DNA of 64,000 nucleotides from Candidatus Gallacutalibacter stercoravium (lineage in GTDB: Bacteria > Bacillota > Clostridia > Oscillospirales > Acutalibacteraceae), in the NCBI GenBank assembly GCA_018716975.1, contig DVJE01000001.1:106893-170892 (forward strand), in the 5' to 3' direction. Both the position numbers and the translations under genes were made by a program. The stretch's first letter is position 1. Every line of letters starts with the position of its first letter. Under the pieces are notes generated by a model. That model had not been told where the DNA came from, did no database searches, and was given only the letters and a program-made list of their open reading frames with translations. Positions 1 through 9,103 of this stretch are shown here, in pieces.

Positions 1-591
1 TTGGGTCATCCCCAGGTGAGCCGCTGTTTGCGTTTGAGTTTGCCCTTTTATATAACGTAAGGTAATGAGGGCTTGGTCTTGTGCGCCCAATTCCCCAATC
101 ACCTGCCAGAGTGCAAGCCGATCCGAAAGAGCTTCCTCCGGCGCGGCAACGGGAATATCTAATTGGCCGCCGGTGTCGTCTTCACTTGTGAGTGACACCG
201 GTGTTTGTCCTGCGCATAAGGCTTGCGCGGCTTGTGCGCGCTCTACGCCCAGCGCTGCAGCAAGCTCCCCTATGGTGGGCTGCCTGCCTTCGCGCGCGGC
301 AAACGCGGCGCATTCCTTAGTAGCTTTTAAAGAAAGCTCTTTGAGGCTGCGCCCTACCTTAACGGCTCCCCCGTCGCGGAAAAGACGGCGCATTTCGCCC
401 AAAATGACGGGCACCGCATAGGTAGAAAATTTTACCCCCCGTTGCTGATCAAAAGCGTCTACTGCTTTTACTAGCCCCAGGCAGCCTGCCTGGAACAAAT
501 CGTCGTATTCGATGTTTTTGCCTTTAAAACGTTTGGCGCAGGCGTGAACCAAACCGATGTTATTCTTTATTTTTTGTTCTCTGTCATCCAT
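1..591 (-). CDS. sigF: RNA polymerase sigma factor SigF (partial)
   Basis: This is the forespore-specific sigma-70 family factor; 197 codons are visible and the 3' end lies beyond the left edge. The protein starts MDDREQKIKNN. Region 2 is clear (EYDDLFQAGCLGLVKA, then FSTYAVPVILGEMRR), followed by a region 3 helix-turn-helix (QPTIGELAAALGV) and the start of region 4 (TLRYIKGQTQTQTAAHLGMTQ). The ATG at 591 lies two bases after the spoIIAB stop, so the two are translationally coupled. SigF drives early forespore transcription once SpoIIAA releases it from SpoIIAB. SigG is a close relative, but the spoIIAA-spoIIAB context settles the identity. Confidence 0.95.
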   Translation of the reverse strand, partial: MDDREQKIKNNIGLVHACAKRFKGKNIEYDDLFQAGCLGLVKAVDAFDQQRGVKFSTYAVPVILGEMRRLFRDGGAVKVGRSLKELSLKATKECAAFAAREGRQPTIGELAAALGVERAQAAQALCAGQTPVSLTSEDDTGGQLDIPVAAPEEALSDRLALWQVIGELGAQDQALITLRYIKGQTQTQTAAHLGMTQ

Positions 592-593
592 CG

Positions 594-1064
594 TCAGCCG
601 TCTTGCTCCGCTTGCTTGGCGGCTTGATTTTGTAACGGCCGCCGGATGATGTTTTTTTCTAAGGTCACAATGGTGCCGCGCCCTATTTTAGAAGTAACCT
701 TTATTTTATCCATAAAGCTTTGCATAACGGCAAAGCCTAGGCCAGCCCGCTCGCCCCCCACGGTGGTGTAGAGCGGTTCCATGGCTTGCTCCACGTTGGG
801 GATTCCGCATCCCTTGTCTTTTACCTTAATAACCACACGCCCGGCCTGGTATATTTTAATTTGTATGTAAACTTGGCCGATGCCGTCCCGGTAGGCGTGC
901 ACAATACAATTGGTTACCGCTTCCGACACCGCCATCTTGATATCGGCCAGTTCGTCGATGGTGGGATCTAGTTGAGCGATAAAGGCCGCGGTGGCCGCGC
1001 GGGCAAAACTTTCGTTGGCAGAGTAGCTTAAAAACGACAGATTCATCTCGTTTTCTGTTTTCAT
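594..1064 (-). CDS. spoIIAB: Anti-sigma F factor / serine kinase SpoIIAB
   Basis: A GHKL-fold protein of 156 aa that holds SigF inactive and phosphorylates SpoIIAA. The ATP-binding boxes are visible: N box (SEAVTNCIVHAY), G1 box (KDKGCGIP) and G2 box (GERAGLGFAVM). Length is near the family norm (about 146 aa) with a short glutamine/lysine-rich tail. The start follows an AGGTGA ribosome site inside the end of spoIIAA, and the start codon directly abuts the spoIIAA stop. It is the middle gene of the canonical three-gene operon, acting in the forespore cytoplasm. Confidence 0.97.
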   Translation of the reverse strand: MKTENEMNLSFLSYSANESFARAATAAFIAQLDPTIDELADIKMAVSEAVTNCIVHAYRDGIGQVYIQIKIYQAGRVVIKVKDKGCGIPNVEQAMEPLYTTVGGERAGLGFAVMQSFMDKIKVTSKIGRGTIVTLEKNIIRRPLQNQAAKQAEQDG

Positions 1065-1475
1065 TTATATCACCTTTTCTTCCGTGGCATGATTGGGGGC
1101 TTGTCCTTCTTGTAAAGGGATGCTCTCTTTTTTTTGTCCATTTTTCTCTTCTTGTTCTTGGGGCGTGTCCTTTTCCATTACGCCTAGCTGATCGAGACCC
1201 GACAGCTTAATAACCCGCGCAATATAAGCAGGCACATTCACCACTCTGAGCCGGCCGCCCAGCAGCTGCATCCGCTTATAGCGCCCCATTATCAGGCCGA
1301 TTCCCGAGCTATCCATAAAATCCACCTGGCGAAAATCCAGCTTTAACAGGGTAGGGCGGCATTGCTCCGCCTGAGCGTCGATTTGCTCTCGAATTTCTTT
1401 GGCGGTATGATGGTCGATATCGCCCATTAAATAGGCCACCAAAACCTGCCCTTCTTTTTGCAATTCCACATTCAT
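1065..1475 (-). CDS. spoIIAA: Anti-sigma F factor antagonist SpoIIAA
   Basis: A STAS-domain anti-anti-sigma factor of 136 aa. The phosphorylated serine is in the motif FMDSSGIGLIMGRYK (Ser57, equivalent to Ser58 in Bacillus subtilis). In its unphosphorylated form it binds SpoIIAB and frees SigF. The protein is about 20 residues longer than the B. subtilis one because of a charged low-complexity tail (Gln/Glu/Lys-rich) after about residue 105; this tail is unusual and of unknown role. The ATG has an AAAGGA site upstream. It is the first gene of the operon, with a SigH-like promoter candidate about 80-100 bp upstream. Confidence 0.96.
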   Translation of the reverse strand: MNVELQKEGQVLVAYLMGDIDHHTAKEIREQIDAQAEQCRPTLLKLDFRQVDFMDSSGIGLIMGRYKRMQLLGGRLRVVNVPAYIARVIKLSGLDQLGVMEKDTPQEQEEKNGQKKESIPLQEGQAPNHATEEKVI

Positions 1476-1552
1476 TTTGTCTGATCCTTTCTCGCCGCAC
1501 GGCGTCTTCTCCGGTGGGCTCCATGGTTAGAATGCCCCAAACAACAAGGCTT

Positions 1553-1576
1553 ATTCCCCTTTTTTACAAATTTCCC
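1553..1576 (-). promoter_or_regulatory. Candidate SigH promoter of the spoIIA operon
   Basis: On the minus strand GGGAAAT (1576-1570) and GGAAT (1557-1553) are 12 bp apart, resembling the SigH pattern AGGAWWT and RGAAT. spoIIA is a SigH target in B. subtilis. The match is imperfect, so this is an inference from position and partial consensus. Confidence 0.3.
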
Positions 1577-1632
1577 CTATTTGTGCAATGGCCGCAGTAT
1601 GCTGGCAGCCGAATAAAACAACCCATATAAAA

Positions 1633-1681
1633 AAGCAGGGCCCTTCTCCATTTAAGGATAAAGGGCCCCGCTTATTTTTTT
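1633..1681. terminator. Bidirectional terminator after folC
   Basis: The arms AAGCAGGGCCCTT (1633-1645) and AAGGGCCCCGCTT (1661-1673) pair around a 15-base loop. A T-run follows on the plus strand (1675-1681) and an A-run precedes it (T-run on the minus strand). It closes folC transcription from the right. Confidence 0.75.
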
Positions 1682-1744
1682 GCTCGAAACCTGTTGTTTA
1701 CCTGTAATTTTTATCCATCCGCATCCTACCGCTGCGGCGCACAT

Positions 1745-3031
1745 TTAGCATAAAGCCATCAAAACCGGCCGCGCCTCCCCAGCCAGATAGAAGGAACCGC
1801 ATACCACCACCGCGCCTTTTTCATGGCGTGCTTCCAACAGCGCCTGCCTACAGGCATCCTCCACACTGGGCATCGCTTGCACCTGCGGGCAATAACGTCG
1901 CGCCACCTCCGCCAGTTCCTGCGCCGATAACGCCCGCGGGTTATTGGGCTGCACGGTTAATATACGGGTAAAACAGGGCGCCAACCGGTGCAGCGCTGTG
2001 TTGCTATCTTTATCCCGCATCATGCCCATAACCGCCGTAATGGGCACGCCGGGCAAAAAGCGCTCCAACGCCTGGGCCAATGCCTCGGCACATCCCGGAT
2101 TATGGCCGCCGTCCAACAGCACCAGCGGCTTTTCCCTCAGCACCTCCATGCGGGCAGGCAGCACCGCTTGCGCAAAGCCCTTTTGCACCGCTTCCTCACT
2201 GAGGGCAAAACCCTTCTGCCGCAAAACCTGTAGGGCGGTTAGGGCGGTTGCCGCATTTTTTTCCTGATGCTCCCCCAAAAAGGGAATATGCAACCGAATC
2301 CCACGATAGGAAAAGTCGGTGCCGTGGATATCGGCCCGCTCTTCCCGCAGTTCGTCCAGTTCCGGTATCCACAGGCGCGCGCCCCTTTCTTGAGCGATCC
2401 GGCGAACCGTTTCTATCACCCCGGCCGCCTGATCGGGGTACAACACCACGTCGCCGCCCTGCTTAATAATGCCGCACTTTTCAAAAGCAATTTGTTCCAA
2501 CGTATCCCCCAGCACAGCGGTGTGATCCAACGAGATGGAGGCTATCACCGCCACCAAAGGTGCGGCAATGATATTGGTAGCATCAAACCTGCCGCCCAGG
2601 CCCACCTCCAACACCACCACATCGCACCGGCGCTGCGCGAACCAAACCAAGGCTATGGCCGTTACCAGTTCAAACTCGGTCACCGGTTCCCCGGCTTGAG
2701 AGACTTCCTCTGCGATGGGGACAATATGTTCCACCAGGGCCACCAGTTCTTCTTTTGGTATCATCTCGCCGTCGATTTGAAAACGCTCCCGAAATTCCGT
2801 AACATAAGGGGAAGTATACAACCCGGTGCGGTAACCCGCCTGCCGCAGTACAGAGGACACCAAGGCACACGTGGTCCCCTTGCCGTTTGTGCCGGCAACA
2901 TGCACAAAGCGCAGACTATCTTGCGGATTGCCCAACCGGCTTAATAAAAGCCGTATGCGCTCCAAACCCGGCTTAACGCCAAACCGCAGCAGGGAATTGA
3001 TCCGTTCCATCGCCTGCTCATAGGTCATCAT
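1745..3031 (-). CDS. folC: Folylpolyglutamate / dihydrofolate synthase FolC
   Basis: A Mur-ligase-family enzyme that adds glutamate to folates (and possibly to dihydropteroate). The ATP P-loop is in HVAGTNGKGTTCALVSS; the ligase central motif DALTNI-like block appears as GGRFDATNIIAAPLVAVIASISLDH, with the C-terminal domain motif LLDGGHNPG. The reading frame is open back to 3109, but the start MMTYEQAMERI at 3031 has an AAAGGA site 11 bases upstream, whereas upstream ATGs lack one; an alternative is ATG at 3043. About 428 aa, normal for FolC. It is separated from the transketolase operon upstream by a terminator, so it is probably transcribed alone. Confidence 0.93.
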   Translation of the reverse strand: MMTYEQAMERINSLLRFGVKPGLERIRLLLSRLGNPQDSLRFVHVAGTNGKGTTCALVSSVLRQAGYRTGLYTSPYVTEFRERFQIDGEMIPKEELVALVEHIVPIAEEVSQAGEPVTEFELVTAIALVWFAQRRCDVVVLEVGLGGRFDATNIIAAPLVAVIASISLDHTAVLGDTLEQIAFEKCGIIKQGGDVVLYPDQAAGVIETVRRIAQERGARLWIPELDELREERADIHGTDFSYRGIRLHIPFLGEHQEKNAATALTALQVLRQKGFALSEEAVQKGFAQAVLPARMEVLREKPLVLLDGGHNPGCAEALAQALERFLPGVPITAVMGMMRDKDSNTALHRLAPCFTRILTVQPNNPRALSAQELAEVARRYCPQVQAMPSVEDACRQALLEARHEKGAVVVCGSFYLAGEARPVLMALC

Positions 3032-3129
3032 ATCGCTACCCATCCTTTCCCGCAGCCTACCGGCCCTTAGCGGCACAACGCCGCCGGTGGCCAGGCTTTC
3101 ATCCGGCATACCGTCACGCTTTTACCCGC

Positions 3130-3171
3130 AAAACAAGCGCCCCGTCAGTGAATGCCTTCACTGGGGAGCGC
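3130..3171 (-). terminator. Terminator of the xylB-transketolase operon
   Basis: The arms at 3137-3152 and 3157-3171 form a long imperfect stem (GCGCTCCCC-AGTGAA / TTCACT-GA-CGGGGCGC on the minus strand), followed on that strand by TTGTTTT. It separates the sugar operon from folC. Confidence 0.8.
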
Positions 3172-3194
3172 CCGCTTTTCTCGCTTGCCTCGTT

Positions 3195-4139
3195 TTATTT
3201 GTGCAGCGCGTCTTTTACCGTTTGCGCAATATTCCCCGCCGTCAGGCCGAACTCCTTGAGCAAGTCCAACGCAGGGCCGGAATGGCCGAACACATCATAA
3301 ACGCCCATACGAACCACCGGCACCGGGCATTCCTCGCTCACTGCGGCGCAAACCGCCTCGCCCAGGCCGCCGATCACGTTGTGCTCCTCCACTGTAACAA
3401 TGCGGCCGGTTTCTTGAGCCGCCTTGCATATCAGCTCCTTATCCAAGGGCTTGATGGTGTGGATATTGATAAGACGGGCTGAAATGCCCTGTTCCCGCAA
3501 AGCATCCACCGCCTTTATTGCCTCGCCCACCATCAGGCCGGTGGCCACCACAGTGATATCGTTGCCATCTCGCAGGGTAATTCCCTTGCCCAGCTCAAAG
3601 GTATAATCGTCGTTGTTGTTCACACTTTCCACCGCCAAACGGCCCAAACGCAGATAAACCGGCCCTTCATAAGCGGCAGCGGCGCGCACAGCGGCGCGCA
3701 TTTCATAATGATCCGACGGATTGAGCACCACCATGCCCGGTATGGTGCGCATCAAGGCGATATCCTCCAGGCATTGATGGGAGGCGCCGTCTTCACCCAC
3801 CGAAATACCCGCATGAGAGCCCACAATCTTTACATTCAGATGAGGGTATCCCACCGAGTTACGCACCTGCTCAAAGGCGCGGCCCGCGCTAAACATCGCA
3901 AAGCTGGCGGCAAAGGGAACCTTTCCGCAGGCCGCCAAGCCCGCCGCAACGCCAATCATGTTGCATTCTGCGATACCGCAATCAATAAAGCGCTCTGGAT
4001 ACGCCTTTTTAAAAATACCGGTTTTGGTGGCCGCCGCCAAATCAGCGTCCAACACCACAATTCTATCGTCAGTTGCGGCCAGCTCGGTAACCGCTTCGCC
4101 AAAGCTTTCTCTGGTGGCCTTTTTTACCATTTCTGCCAT
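3195..4139 (-). CDS. tktC: Transketolase, C-terminal subunit
   Basis: The pyrimidine-binding and C-terminal half of a split transketolase, transferring two-carbon units between pentose, hexose and triose phosphates. Visible features: RESFGEAVTELA at the start, the acceptor block ERFIDCGIAECNMIGVAAGLA with the conserved TPP-activating glutamate, the loop SHAGISVGEDGASHQCLEDIA, and a C-terminal domain beginning at about residue 195. The frame is open to a TTG at 4244, but MAEMVKKATRES at 4139 fits the family start. The 123-bp gap to the N-terminal subunit is unusually wide for a split tkt pair. About 314 aa. Confidence 0.93.
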   Translation of the reverse strand: MAEMVKKATRESFGEAVTELAATDDRIVVLDADLAAATKTGIFKKAYPERFIDCGIAECNMIGVAAGLAACGKVPFAASFAMFSAGRAFEQVRNSVGYPHLNVKIVGSHAGISVGEDGASHQCLEDIALMRTIPGMVVLNPSDHYEMRAAVRAAAAYEGPVYLRLGRLAVESVNNNDDYTFELGKGITLRDGNDITVVATGLMVGEAIKAVDALREQGISARLINIHTIKPLDKELICKAAQETGRIVTVEEHNVIGGLGEAVCAAVSEECPVPVVRMGVYDVFGHSGPALDLLKEFGLTAGNIAQTVKDALHK

Positions 4140-4262
4140 GATTAACCCCATTTCTCCGCCGCCCGATGGTTGCATCCTTTTGATACCGTTTGCCGCCAAG
4201 CCCGCCGCGACGGTTGCGGGCAGCGCGCCGTTATGCTTTTTCAAACGCCCGCCAAACGGCGC

Positions 4263-5108
4263 TTATTCCCCCTGCAAAGACGTCAACGCGGCTTGCAGCT
4301 CTTGCATGGCGGCCTTGTATTGCTCTTCATTGGGCGCCACGCCGTGCCAGCTCACCTGATTTTCCATAAACGAAACGCCCTTGCCTTTAATCGTTTTTGC
4401 GATGATAACGCAGGGCTTGCCTTTTACCGAACGGGCCTTGGCAAACGCCTCTTCGATCTGATTAAAATCATGCCCGTCTATTTCAATTACTTCAAAGCCA
4501 AAGGCACGAAACTTTTCGTCAATGGCTTGCAAGCCGGCTACCTCGCTTACAGGCCCGTCGATCTGCAATCCGTTGGAATCCACAATGGCGCACAGATTGT
4601 CCAACTTCTGGTGGGCGGCGAACATGGCGGCCTCCCAAACCTGGCCTTCTTCAATTTCTCCATCGCCTAGCAGCGCATAAACCCGATAATCTTTTTTATC
4701 CAACTTAGCGGCATAAGCCATGCCACAGGCGGCCGATATCCCTTGGCCCAAAGAACCGGTGCTCATATCGACGCCGGGGGTATCTTGCATATTGGGGTGG
4801 CCTTGCAGCATAGCGCCGATGTGGCGCAATTTGATCAACTCTTCCTCTGGGAAGTAGCCGCGCAACGCCAACGCTGCATAAAGCCCCGGGCAACAATGGC
4901 CCTTAGACAGCACGAACCTGTCGCGGTCGGGATCCTGCGGCCGGGCAGGGTTAATATTCATCTCTTTAAAATAAAGATAGGTAAACAAATCCGCAGCGGA
5001 TAGAGATCCGCCCGGATGGCCCGACTTGGCGTTGTACACCCCAACAATCGTGCCCATACGGACTTTGCACGCAGCTATTTGCAGCTGCTTGTATTCCTGT
5101 TGATTCAT
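4263..5108 (-). CDS. tktN: Transketolase, N-terminal subunit
   Basis: The diphosphate-binding half of the split transketolase. The TPP motif is intact ([15 protein letters not shown] with [15 protein letters not shown] downstream), as are [19 protein letters not shown] and [13 protein letters not shown] near the N-terminus. Length 281 aa is typical for this subunit. The start has GGAGGAAACGGA directly upstream. It pairs with the downstream C-terminal subunit and lies behind the sugar isomerase and kinase genes, so it probably feeds xylulose 5-phosphate into the non-oxidative pentose phosphate pathway. Confidence 0.95.
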   Translation of the reverse strand: MNQQEYKQLQIAACKVRMGTIVGVYNAKSGHPGGSLSAADLFTYLYFKEMNINPARPQDPDRDRFVLSKGHCCPGLYAALALRGYFPEEELIKLRHIGAMLQGHPNMQDTPGVDMSTGSLGQGISAACGMAYAAKLDKKDYRVYALLGDGEIEEGQVWEAAMFAAHQKLDNLCAIVDSNGLQIDGPVSEVAGLQAIDEKFRAFGFEVIEIDGHDFNQIEEAFAKARSVKGKPCVIIAKTIKGKGVSFMENQVSWHGVAPNEEQYKAAMQELQAALTSLQGE

Positions 5109-5179
5109 TCCGTTTCCTCCTGTAATGAGATCGCAATAACAAAGGCCTACGGTACTGTGACTATGATTTTCACTCTGAA

Positions 5180-5221
5180 CAAAATAAGGCGGCGCACCTT
5201 ACTGCCGGCGTACGCCGCCTT
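5180..5221 (-). terminator. Terminator or attenuator between isomerase and tktN
   Basis: AAGGCGGCG (5186-5194) and CGCCGCCTT (5213-5221) make a perfect 9-bp stem; on the minus strand it is followed by ATTTTG. It sits 72 bp before tktN. A TATAAT (5308-5303, minus) with only a weak -35 lies between the isomerase stop and this hairpin, so tkt may have a second promoter whose leader includes the hairpin. Confidence 0.7.
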
Positions 5222-5323
5222 GAACTCCCTTGCTTATCCATACGATAAAAGCAAAATGGCACTTATTTTCCCTTTGGGATGCGTGCAGAGTGAGCGAGGG
5301 TTATTATAACATAAAACAGCTGT

Positions 5324-6814
5324 TTACGCAAAGGGGTTTTCGTCGGGATAGGGCATACCCTTGGGCTGGTTAAATGCGATATCCTCCACACCCAAATACT
5401 GGAAGATGCTGTAAAGCGCCTTGCCACAATGGGCGAACGCCACCGCCCCATGGTGGGGATACCGTTTTGCAATCAGCACATGACGGTAGAAGCGCCCCAT
5501 TTCGGGGATGGCAAACACACCGATGCCGCCAAAGGAGCGGGAGGCCACCGGCAGCACTTCGCCCTGGGCCACATAGGCCGAAAGCTTGGTATCTGCCCCG
5601 CTTTGCAGTCTAAAGAATGTAATAGCCCCGGGGGCAATGTCGCCCTCCAACGTGCCGCGGGTAAAGTCAGGCTCGCCGCCGTCTTCCAACAGGCGGTTTT
5701 GAATCAGCTGGTATTTTACCGCACCCTTTGAAAGCTTGCACAAAGGCGTATTGCCGCAGTGGAAGCCCATAAAGGTATCTTTAATGGAATAATCGTAATC
5801 AAACTTGCCCTTAATATCCGCCTCATAAATATCGCGAGGTACAGAATTGTTGATATCCAACAGGGTAACCGCGTCGCCGGTAACGCACAAGCCGATGTAT
5901 TCGCTCAGCGCTCCGTAAATATCCACTTCGCACGCCACCGGAATGCCCCTAGACGCCAGGCGGCTGTTGACATAGCAAGGCTCAAAGCCAAACTCTTTGG
6001 GGAAGGCGGGCCAGCACTTATCGGCAAAAGCTACATACTGCCGGGCGCCTTTGTTCTCCTCCGCCCAATCCAGCAAGGTCAGCTCAAACTGCGCCATGCG
6101 GGGCAGCAGTTCGGGATACTGGTTGCCCTCTACGCCCAGCTCGGCGGCCATATCGTCCACCACGCTTTGAATGCGCGCGTCTCCGGCATGGGCACGATAG
6201 GCCACCAACAGATCCAGCTCAGAGTTTTCTTGCACCTCTACGCCGATGTCATACAAAGCCTTGATGGGGGCATTGCAGGCGAAAAAGTCCTGCGGGCGGG
6301 GGCCAAAGGTGATGATCTTCAGGTTTTGCAGCCCCAAAATAGTGCGGGCCACGGGCACAAAATCAGCCACCATTTCGGCCAGCTCTTGGGCGGTTCCCAC
6401 CGGATACTCGGGTATGTAAGCCTTAATTTTGCGCAACCCCAAGTTATACGAGCAGTTGAGCATGCCGCAGTAAGCATCGCCGCGGCCGTTTATTAAATCC
6501 TCGCCGGTTTCTTCGGCGGCGGCCACATACATCGCGGGGCCGTCAAAATTCTTGGCAATCAGGGTTTCGGGGGTTTCGGGGCCAAAGTTGCCCAAAAATA
6601 CGCACAGAGCGTTACAGCCGGCGTTTTTTACCTCGGCCACCGCTTTGCACATATCGCGCTCATTTTCCACCGTGGTGGTTGCCTCGTAAATATCCAGCCC
6701 CTTGCCCTTACATGCTTCAGAAAGGGCCGCCCTGCGGCGTTCAGAGAGGGAGATGACGAAGCAGTCGCGGCTGACGGCAATAAGCCCCAGCTTTACTTGT
6801 GGAATATTGTTCAT
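5324..6814 (-). CDS. L-fucose/L-arabinose isomerase family protein
   Basis: A cytoplasmic aldose-ketose isomerase of 496 aa from the FucI/AraA superfamily. The three metal ligands expected in FucI appear in order: Glu296 (ACEVDIYG), Asp320 (LLDINN) and His352 (GFHCGNTP). The exact sugar is uncertain; FucI-like enzymes also act on D-arabinose and related sugars. No fuculose-phosphate aldolase is nearby, whereas a xylulokinase-like kinase and transketolase are, so the product is more likely a pentulose that enters the pentose phosphate pathway than a deoxyhexulose. It follows the DUF4867 gene by about 95 bp in the same operon. Confidence 0.85.
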   Translation of the reverse strand: MNNIPQVKLGLIAVSRDCFVISLSERRRAALSEACKGKGLDIYEATTTVENERDMCKAVAEVKNAGCNALCVFLGNFGPETPETLIAKNFDGPAMYVAAAEETGEDLINGRGDAYCGMLNCSYNLGLRKIKAYIPEYPVGTAQELAEMVADFVPVARTILGLQNLKIITFGPRPQDFFACNAPIKALYDIGVEVQENSELDLLVAYRAHAGDARIQSVVDDMAAELGVEGNQYPELLPRMAQFELTLLDWAEENKGARQYVAFADKCWPAFPKEFGFEPCYVNSRLASRGIPVACEVDIYGALSEYIGLCVTGDAVTLLDINNSVPRDIYEADIKGKFDYDYSIKDTFMGFHCGNTPLCKLSKGAVKYQLIQNRLLEDGGEPDFTRGTLEGDIAPGAITFFRLQSGADTKLSAYVAQGEVLPVASRSFGGIGVFAIPEMGRFYRHVLIAKRYPHHGAVAFAHCGKALYSIFQYLGVEDIAFNQPKGMPYPDENPFA

Positions 6815-6909
6815 GAAAGTTGCCTCCTTTTAGTGATTCCTCTTTTTATGATGATAATTCAGAAAGAAACATCTTAGATGCACGCCGGCCAACCCGGCTA
6901 AATAACCGG

Positions 6910-7527
6910 TTAAACCGACAAATTTTCACCAACCAGGCCAACAAAGGCTCCATCCTTATCCAAACCGCTTTCCGGGTGGGCGATAAGCCATTTGTTGCTA
7001 GCAAACAGCAGTCTATCCTCGCCGCAATCGCCTATCTGACCCGCCAAGGGAAGATTGGTTCCTTTGGGCAACACCACTACGCAGCGGAATTTGCCGCCCG
7101 CATTGCAGGGCGCATAATGCAGCGTGGTGGCGTACACCTCAATTACCGTGCCTTTGGGCACCAAGAACGCCTCCACCTTGTATGTGCCATAGGTGTAGTC
7201 TTGGGCAATATCTTGTTGGCGGCCCAGCAGCAAAATCAAATCGGTGCAAGCCACATTGATTTCAGAAGTGCGGTGGTATTCCAGGGCGTTGAGCTTATGG
7301 TTGTTGCCGTTACAATAACCCAGCTGAATGGGCAGCTCCCCATACAGTTGGTTTTGCAGGGTCTGAAAAACCGGCAACGCCTCCAGCGCCGGATCGCTTG
7401 GCACATAAATCACATCGTCCGGCAAGGGCGTTTGCTCCATAGCTTCTATCAGCTGCGTGCAATCCACCCCCTTGATAACCCGGCCATACGGCGAAAAAGA
7501 TTGGTCGGTTACCCTCTTTATCTGCAT
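6910..7527 (-). CDS. DUF4867 family protein (cupin-like)
   Basis: A 205-aa cytoplasmic protein that I recognise as DUF4867-like. Predicted beta-strand-rich with cupin-style blocks: LNALEYHRTSEINVA (possible metal ligands His and Glu) and VYATTLHYAPCNAGGKFRCVVVLPKGTN. No reaction is established. Its place between xylulokinase and the sugar isomerase suggests a step acting on the same sugar, such as epimerisation, anomer conversion or isomerisation. The start MQIKRVTDQSF is 52 bp after the xylB stop with a GGGGAA-type site upstream. Confidence 0.75.
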   Translation of the reverse strand: MQIKRVTDQSFSPYGRVIKGVDCTQLIEAMEQTPLPDDVIYVPSDPALEALPVFQTLQNQLYGELPIQLGYCNGNNHKLNALEYHRTSEINVACTDLILLLGRQQDIAQDYTYGTYKVEAFLVPKGTVIEVYATTLHYAPCNAGGKFRCVVVLPKGTNLPLAGQIGDCGEDRLLFASNKWLIAHPESGLDKDGAFVGLVGENLSV

Positions 7528-7579
7528 CAGATTCCCCTCTTTCTAATCTTTCTAAAATATCTGAAATATCTTGCCGCCC

Positions 7580-9103
7580 TTACAGAGAGCGCAGCGCATG
7601 GTAGCTATCCTTAAGCGCCGGATACAAACCTTTATAAATTTGATAATAAGGCTCATATCGGGCACTATTTTCGGCAATGGGAGGCTGGGCCGGATTTGTT
7701 TTAATAAAGCTTTGGCAGGCCGACTGCACGCTTTCAAACACGCCGGCTCCCACGCCTGCCAGGATGGCCACGCCCAAAGCAGGCCCTTCTTGCGAAACCA
7801 CGGTTTTTACCGGCAGGCCGTATACATCGGCCATCATCTGGCGCCACAGCGGGCTGGTTCCACCGCCGCCGCAGGCCAGCATTTCACTGGAAACCACGCC
7901 CATGCCCCGCAAAATATCTAAGCACTGGCGCTGGGAATAGATAACCCCTTCCAGCACGGCGCGTAGCATATCATATTTTGTATGAATAGCCGAAAGCCCT
8001 ACAAAGGCACCCCGGCTGTCGGAATCCAGCAACGGGGAGCGCTCCCCCATCAAATAGGGCAAATAGATCAGCCGGTTTGCTCCAATGGGCACCCGCGCCG
8101 CCTGCTGATCCATCAGGTAATAGGGATCCTTGCCCATACCTTCGGCGGTTGCCATCTCTTCGCGGCAAAAGGTATCGCGGAACCATTTCAGCGATAACCC
8201 TGCGGCCAACGTGCAGCTCATCACCGTCCAGCAACCGGGAACAGCGGCGCAAAAAGTGTGCACACGCCCCTGGGGATCTATCGTCACTTTATCGGAATGA
8301 GCAAACACCACGCCCGACGTGCCCAAGGTGGTAAAGGCCTTGCCCTGCTCCACCACACCGGTACCCACGGCCGCCGCAGCATTGTCGCCGGCGCCGCCCA
8401 CTACCGGGGTACCCTCTTTCAGCCCGGTGAGAGCCGCCGCCTCTTTGGTTACAAAGCCCGTAACCTCGGGGGACTCATACACCCGCGCCAGCAGTGCCTT
8501 ATCGATTTGCAGCTTTTGCAGCACCTCGTCGCTCCAGCAACGGCCGGGCACGTCTAGCAACTGCATGCCCGAAGCGTCCGACACCTCGGTAGCGTACTCT
8601 CCCGTGAGCATGTAGCGCACATAATCCTTTGGAAGCAAAATATGCGCGCACTTTTCGTAGAGCTGCGGCTCATGCTTGCGCACCCACAGGATCTTAGATG
8701 CGGTAAAGCCCGGCAAGGCGGGATTCGCCGTGGTGGCTATCAGCCGTTCGGCTCCCACCAAGCTGGTAATCTCTTCGCACTCTGCAGTGGTGCGTCCATC
8801 GCACCAAAGAATGGCCGGGCGCAATACCTGGCCCTGTTTATCCAGTATAACCAACCCGTGCATCTGCCCTGAAATGCCCAGGCCCTTTATGTCGCCTGCG
8901 TCTACACCGCTTGCGCGCAACACCTGGCCAATGGTTTGCACCGCTGCACGCCACCAATCCTGCGGCGCTTGTTCCGCCCAGCCGTTTTGCGGCTGAGCCA
9001 TGGGGTATTCCTGAGAGGCCGAGGCCACCACCTGGCAGTTTTCGTCAAACAGCACTGTTTTTGTGGCCGAAGTGCCCAAATCCACCCCCAGCAAATAACG
9101 CAT
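7580..9103 (-). CDS. xylB: Xylulokinase-like FGGY kinase
   Basis: An FGGY-family carbohydrate kinase phosphorylating a ketose, most likely D-xylulose, with ATP. Visible signatures: N-terminal phosphate loop GVDLGTSATKTVLFDE, sugar-binding WCDGRT, catalytic block GGAGDNAAAAVGTG (aspartate base), and adenosine loop ACGGGGTSPLWRQMMADV. The true start is MRYLLGVDLG at 9103, preceded by GGGGAGATGAGATA; the open frame extends to 9154 without a ribosome site. About 507 aa. First gene of the operon xylB-DUF4867-isomerase-tktN-tktC. Confidence 0.9.
   Translation of the reverse strand: MRYLLGVDLGTSATKTVLFDENCQVVASASQEYPMAQPQNGWAEQAPQDWWRAAVQTIGQVLRASGVDAGDIKGLGISGQMHGLVILDKQGQVLRPAILWCDGRTTAECEEITSLVGAERLIATTANPALPGFTASKILWVRKHEPQLYEKCAHILLPKDYVRYMLTGEYATEVSDASGMQLLDVPGRCWSDEVLQKLQIDKALLARVYESPEVTGFVTKEAAALTGLKEGTPVVGGAGDNAAAAVGTGVVEQGKAFTTLGTSGVVFAHSDKVTIDPQGRVHTFCAAVPGCWTVMSCTLAAGLSLKWFRDTFCREEMATAEGMGKDPYYLMDQQAARVPIGANRLIYLPYLMGERSPLLDSDSRGAFVGLSAIHTKYDMLRAVLEGVIYSQRQCLDILRGMGVVSSEMLACGGGGTSPLWRQMMADVYGLPVKTVVSQEGPALGVAILAGVGAGVFESVQSACQSFIKTNPAQPPIAENSARYEPYYQIYKGLYPALKDSYHALRSL

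Noticed and set aside
2267..2944. Plus-strand ORF of 225 aa inside folC
   Set aside because: Exact antisense of a confident folC gene, with no ribosome site or family resemblance.
5759..6496. Plus-strand 245-aa frame
   Set aside because: Antisense of the sugar isomerase; composition reflects the GC-biased codons of the real gene.
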